From assembly GCA_903904635.1 (NCBI GenBank), contig CAIVDH010000059.1, positions 1 through 5,966 on the forward strand: a DNA stretch of 5,966 bases, read 5' to 3'. The stretch comes from an uncultured Burkholderiales bacterium. Its GTDB lineage: Bacteria; Pseudomonadota; Gammaproteobacteria; Burkholderiales; Burkholderiaceae_D. The notes beneath the pieces were generated by a model, which had not been told where the DNA came from, ran no database searches, and saw only the letters and a list, made by a program, of their open reading frames with translations. Below are positions 5,915 to 5,966 of the stretch, one piece after another. Made by a program: the position numbers and the translations under genes. Position 1 is the stretch's first letter; every line of letters starts with the position of its first letter.

Positions 5915-5966
5915 CGGCGGCAGGCCTGCATTATTGTCAGAGATATTTTGAGTTTTGAACTTGAAC

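Noticed and set aside
5920..5929. Perfect palindrome GCAGGCCTGC just after the haemoglobin stop, considered as a terminator
   Set aside because: It has no loop, so it would fold poorly, and no T-run follows within the window. A 10-bp palindrome can arise by chance.

Overview
This window holds most of an exopolysaccharide or cell-surface polysaccharide precursor operon on the minus strand, and one divergent gene on the plus strand. The protein sequences look proteobacterial, most likely Betaproteobacteria. I base this on the GalU, ManC and group II truncated haemoglobin sequence styles and on a moderate GC content (roughly 45-50 % in lines counted by eye). No taxonomic marker gene is present, so this is an inference.

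Read in the direction of transcription (right to left), the minus-strand block runs as follows. A WcaJ-type undecaprenyl-phosphate sugar-1-phosphate transferase (5287-3893) is followed by a GDP-mannose mannosyl hydrolase of the Nudix family (3903-3388). Next come a bifunctional ManC/AlgA-type mannose-1-phosphate guanylyltransferase/mannose-6-phosphate isomerase (3387-1963), a small VanZ-like membrane protein (1963-1616), GalU (1579-641) and GalE (629 to beyond the left edge; only the first 209 residues are present). Gaps are tiny or negative: 11-nt overlap, 0 nt, 1-nt overlap, 36 nt and 11 nt. This strongly suggests one transcript with translational coupling.

The genes fit together as follows. 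The WcaJ-like protein loads the first sugar phosphate on the lipid carrier. ManC makes GDP-mannose, and the Nudix enzyme can hydrolyse it. GalU makes UDP-glucose and GalE interconverts it with UDP-galactose. Glycosyltransferases, flippase, polymerase and export genes are not in the window and presumably lie elsewhere. The VanZ-like protein is the one member without an assigned biochemical role.

Positions 5288-5512 form a divergent intergenic region. It has an imperfect palindrome resembling an FNR/ANR-type site and no convincing sigma-70 promoter. To its right, on the plus strand, lies a complete group II truncated haemoglobin gene (5513-5914). The last 52 bases hold no gene I can support.

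I see no mobile element, CRISPR array, tRNA or rRNA. Most of the window is a recognisable, ordinary polysaccharide locus. The points worth a second look are the VanZ-like gene, the intergenic palindrome, a variant C-terminal motif in ManC and the uncertain starts of two genes.
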